A DNA stretch of 64,000 nt from Agrypnia vestita (Eukaryota > Arthropoda > Insecta > Trichoptera > Phryganeidae), in NCBI GenBank assembly GCA_016648135.1, contig JADDOH010014843.1:1-64000 (forward strand). The letters run 5' to 3'. The position numbers and the translations under genes are program-made. The notes beneath the pieces were generated by a model that was not told the DNA's origin, searched no databases, and saw only the letters and a program-made list of their open reading frames with translations. This document shows positions 62,410-64,000 of this stretch, piece after piece. Position 1 is the first letter of the stretch; each line of letters starts with the position of its first letter.

Positions 62410-63415
62410 ATTTTTAAAATATATCAATTTGTAGGCCATTTCACAATTGTAAATACTGAAAATGAATATTTATATCAATCATATTCAAGTAAAACATTTT
62501 AGCCGTTTACGTTGCAAAGTATAAATACGGAGAAAAAATTGACAATAAACTCACTTCGCAGTTTTTAAAAAACAAAGTATCTTAATCTTTGTTTAAAAAT
62601 GTAAAATAAATTTAAATGAATATATAAAAATATATTATCGAAGCAAGTTTAATCCAAAAAATCTAGACCGGCTCAAATCTCCCCAATAATGGGCCCCTAC
62701 TAAAGTCGCTCTGTTCCGCATTAGAATTTATTATTAGTTTTATGTGTGTATCGATCGTGAAACTGTTTCAATGGCGTAGCTATTCAATATAACTTGACAG
62801 CATTCTTGACTGCTGGAATTGTTTTTTTTTCTTTTCAGTTTTTATTTAAAGTTAATTTTTTACGCAGTTTGGTTTTTATTTATTTAAAGTTCAATTTCAA
62901 TTAAAACTTTAGAAAATTTTAAAATACCAAGAATTATAATCATTAAATCAGAGAATAAAATATATTTTTTTTGTACAAAAATTTTAAATCAGACATGGGT
63001 TATTGCCCAAATACTTTAATAGCAGGATGTATATAAATGAAATATCAAGTTAATGCGCTAATTATGATGGCATTGAAAGGTGATGCCATATTATTGGTGA
63101 TTAAGGTAATGCCCCATTATATGACACAATGTGTCAGACACGGCTAATATGATCGTTTAATTGGGTGAAAAACATCAACTGTGTTACCTACCTCTACGTG
63201 AGTGCATAAATAATTTTATAAAAAAATACCAAAAAAAAAAACTTTTATCGCGTGCGCTGCGGAAATTTTTTACAATAGAGCAAAGTGATGTACTACAGTT
63301 TTATAGAGGACATTAATATCTACAAAAAAGTCTGTGATACCATATATCTAAGTATTACAGTTATGTTGCAATAACTTATGTTAACATTAGAAGGAAACAT
63401 TGTTTTTTAGAGAAC
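62410..63415. other. no gene seen
   Basis: AT-rich sequence; nothing recognised. Confidence 0.35.
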
Positions 63416-63419
63416 AGGG

Positions 63420-63495
63420 GAACCTTTGTTTTCCCTCACAAACTTATATTTTACTTAACCCTTAACCCGTGCAACGCCGGGTACGACCAGCTAGT
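63420..63495 (+). mobile_element. Helitron 3' end
   Basis: CCCGTGCAACGCCGGGTACG then ACCAGCTAG before T, as at 55735-55798. The 5' end is not located. Confidence 0.55.
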
Positions 63496-63514
63496 GTAGT
63501 GATGTATAAATATG

Positions 63515-64000
63515 TATCTTCATCATCCTTCGTCTTTCCACTGCTGGATATAGGCCTCTTCCTTATTTTTCCATTCTTCCCTGTTGTTGGCTAATTGTAG
63601 CCATTTCTTTCCCCCCACAGCGACAATATCATCGGCCCATCTCCTTTGAGGTCTTCCGATGCCTGTTTTATTTTCCCAAGGTCTCCATTTCAGAACTCTG
63701 GGAGGCCATCTTGTAGCATCCTGCCTCGCAACGTGTCCTACCCATTGCCATTTTAGCTTCGCTACACCATCCATGATATCCACTACTCTAGTTCTGCGCC
63801 TAATCTCTTAGGCTTACTCCAAGCATGGATCTCTCCATGGATGGTTGCGTGCATTTGAGCTTTTCTACACTTTTCTTTGTAAGGGCCATAGTCTCCAATC
63901 CATACGTCATCACTGGCAGTATGCACGATTCAAAGGCTTTTCTTTTTAGGCTAATTGGGATCTCTTTGTTCTCGAAGGTATGTTTGAGTTTGCCAAAAGC
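63515..64000 (-). pseudogene. non-LTR retrotransposon tail (LKWQWAGH family), runs off window
   Basis: Minus strand from the window edge: AFGKLKHTFENKEIPISLKR, ILPVMTYGLETMALTKKSVE (the Y-G-x-E-T box), MERSMLGVSLRD and a stop, then DIMDGVAKLKWQWVGHVARQ, GRPQRRWADDI and EEAYIQQWKDEG. Compared with 22330-22710 a short deletion near 63807 (after SLRD) removes the IRNDEI region and breaks the frame. It reaches further upstream than the other copies, and the element may continue beyond 64000. Confidence 0.85.

Overview
This window looks like intergenic or intronic DNA from an insect, most likely a lepidopteran, built mostly from overlapping transposable elements. Evidence for an insect: interstitial CCTAA/TTAGG telomere-type repeats (5562, 60484), a copia-like retrotransposon whose primer site matches the anticodon arm of initiator tRNA-Met as in Drosophila copia, arthropod TATA/Inr/DPE promoter signals, tRNA-derived SINEs and Helitrons ending in CTAG. 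No complete host gene is recognisable. The only host-like candidate is a CpG-rich TATA/Inr/DPE promoter at 24900-24964, followed by a small ORF and a possible first exon at 25567.

Layout. 0-15 kb: truncated non-LTR retrotransposon tails, a foldback MITE (3365-3871), Penelope-type hammerhead motifs (4553, 6163-6286, 11024), a Harbinger-type MITE with a MADF remnant (7160-7900), a SINE (8406) and a twin-primed LINE insertion (9194-9748). 15.9-21.3 kb: a structurally complete Ty1/copia element on the minus strand with 196-bp LTRs and an AGAAT target duplication, its coding region broken by at least four frame breaks and its leader by a 630-bp insertion. 21.5-32 kb: SINE/LINE nests, the candidate promoter, repeat pairs and a MITE with a conserved short ORF. 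32.8-36.7 kb: a Penelope GIY-YIG endonuclease flanked by opposed hammerhead motifs, then two inverted Helitrons carrying arrays of perfect heat-shock elements around a foldback MITE. 37-52 kb: more LINE tails, a 1.1-kb TIR transposon, two more MADF-bearing MITEs, a promoter-like repeat with heat-shock elements, and reverse transcriptase cores without intact ORFs. 52-64 kb: a second heat-shock-promoter-like repeat, Penelope and LTR remnants, further MITEs and LINE ends.

Nothing here forms a working operon or pathway. The coherent signals are at the level of mobile elements: heat-shock elements spread by Helitrons and related repeats, a set of hammerhead-like cores in Penelope ends with matched stem I and self-complementary stem III, a MADF coding remnant kept in nonautonomous Harbinger-like elements, and well-resolved insertion footprints (target duplications, nested insertions, one twin-priming inversion). 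Most short ORFs in the window are chance frames.
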